64,000 nucleotides of DNA, taken from the NCBI GenBank assembly GCA_036971475.1, contig JBAIZL010000376.1, positions 2,879,501 through 2,943,500 on the forward strand, in the 5' to 3' direction. Shown piece after piece: positions 63,745-64,000 of the stretch. Both the position numbers and the translations under genes were made by a program. The notes below the pieces were generated by a model. The model was not told where the DNA came from. It was given only the letters and a program-made list of their open reading frames with translations, and made no database searches. Numbering within the stretch: the stretch's first letter is position 1; each line of letters starts with the position of its first letter. This stretch comes from Prosapia bicincta (taxonomy: Eukaryota; Arthropoda; Insecta; Hemiptera; Cercopidae).

Positions 63745-64000
63745 ACTTGAGTTAAGAAAGATAACGCTTATAACGCTTCGAAAGATCCATTCTCATAAAA
63801 TAAAGTAAATAAGTGCTGTTATAAGCAAGTATGACACTAATATAAGTTTAAGTGTAAACTAGTAACTTAATCTAAAAATTAAATCAAATAATACGAATTT
63901 TCTAATTTTTTTTTTAAATTCTAAAAATGGCTGCTGAAACAACAATATAGTAAAAAAATTTAAACACACCCAATTATCCAGCATTATATTGTAGTATAGC
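63745..64000. other. GCP3 intron to window edge, nothing recognised
   Basis: No exon of the N-terminal half of GCP3 was seen here; it must lie beyond 64000. Confidence 0.4.

Noticed and set aside
1..64000. CRISPR arrays, operons, bacterial genes or rRNA
   Set aside because: The window is eukaryotic; the tandem arrays at 57308 and 30490 have no spacer structure, and no rRNA motif was seen.

Overview
The window is AT-rich, intron-containing, transposon-laden arthropod DNA, most likely insect. The basis is insect-type piggyBac, mariner (IS630/DUF4817-type), Tigger/pogo, Penelope-like (PLE) and LINE sequences, GT-AG introns of up to about 11 kb, and one conserved host gene. I cannot name the species.

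The one host gene I can identify is on the minus strand: the 3' half of gamma-tubulin complex component 3 (GCP3; Drosophila Grip91/dd4, human TUBGCP3). I joined eight coding exons by hand: 61959-61823, 56611-56460, 51801-51606, 49746-49542, 47894-47750, 36607-36381, 36217-35978 and 26224-26066. All splice phases agree and the exons sum to exactly 486 codons plus a TGA. The 5' half lies beyond position 64000. GCP3 and GCP2 form the gamma-tubulin small complex that nucleates microtubules. After the TGA, at the length where GCP3 normally ends, the same frame stays open for 292 codons (26065-25190). It finishes at a good splice donor. This Ser/Asp/Glu-rich extension is the most interesting signal here: candidate stop-codon readthrough, or a separate downstream gene.

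Region by region: 1-25 kb is mostly non-coding AT-rich DNA. It holds an inverted repeat pair (1-3647), hairpin elements, two copies of one MITE (4782, 15662), a LINE endonuclease remnant (14.3 kb), a pogo-type transposase remnant (18.4 kb), a hAT-like element (22.3 kb) and a deleted piggyBac (23217-24198). 25-36 kb holds the GCP3 3' end and an intron with a 1.9-kb palindrome, a foldback-like element and a mariner relic. 37.2-44 kb is a Tigger element carrying a nearly full-length LINE inserted in its 5' part. 44-46.2 kb is a PLE between long inverted arms, followed by older PLE pieces (46.7 and 50 kb). 52516-54835 is a piggyBac with TTAA ends and a single frameshift. 56-64 kb carries a PLE-end fragment, a mariner relic, a 10 x 39-bp minisatellite, a third piggyBac (59596-61307) and a mariner (62120-63740).

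A second theme is a hammerhead-ribozyme-like motif between inverted repeats. The best example is a 225-bp palindromic element (62221-62445) inside the terminal mariner, with 48-bp arms differing at one position. Weaker relatives occur near 1.5 kb, 4.6 kb, 44.16 kb and 46.07 kb.

The transposon genes carry frameshifts or stops. Apart from the PLE endonuclease ORF, none looks intact.
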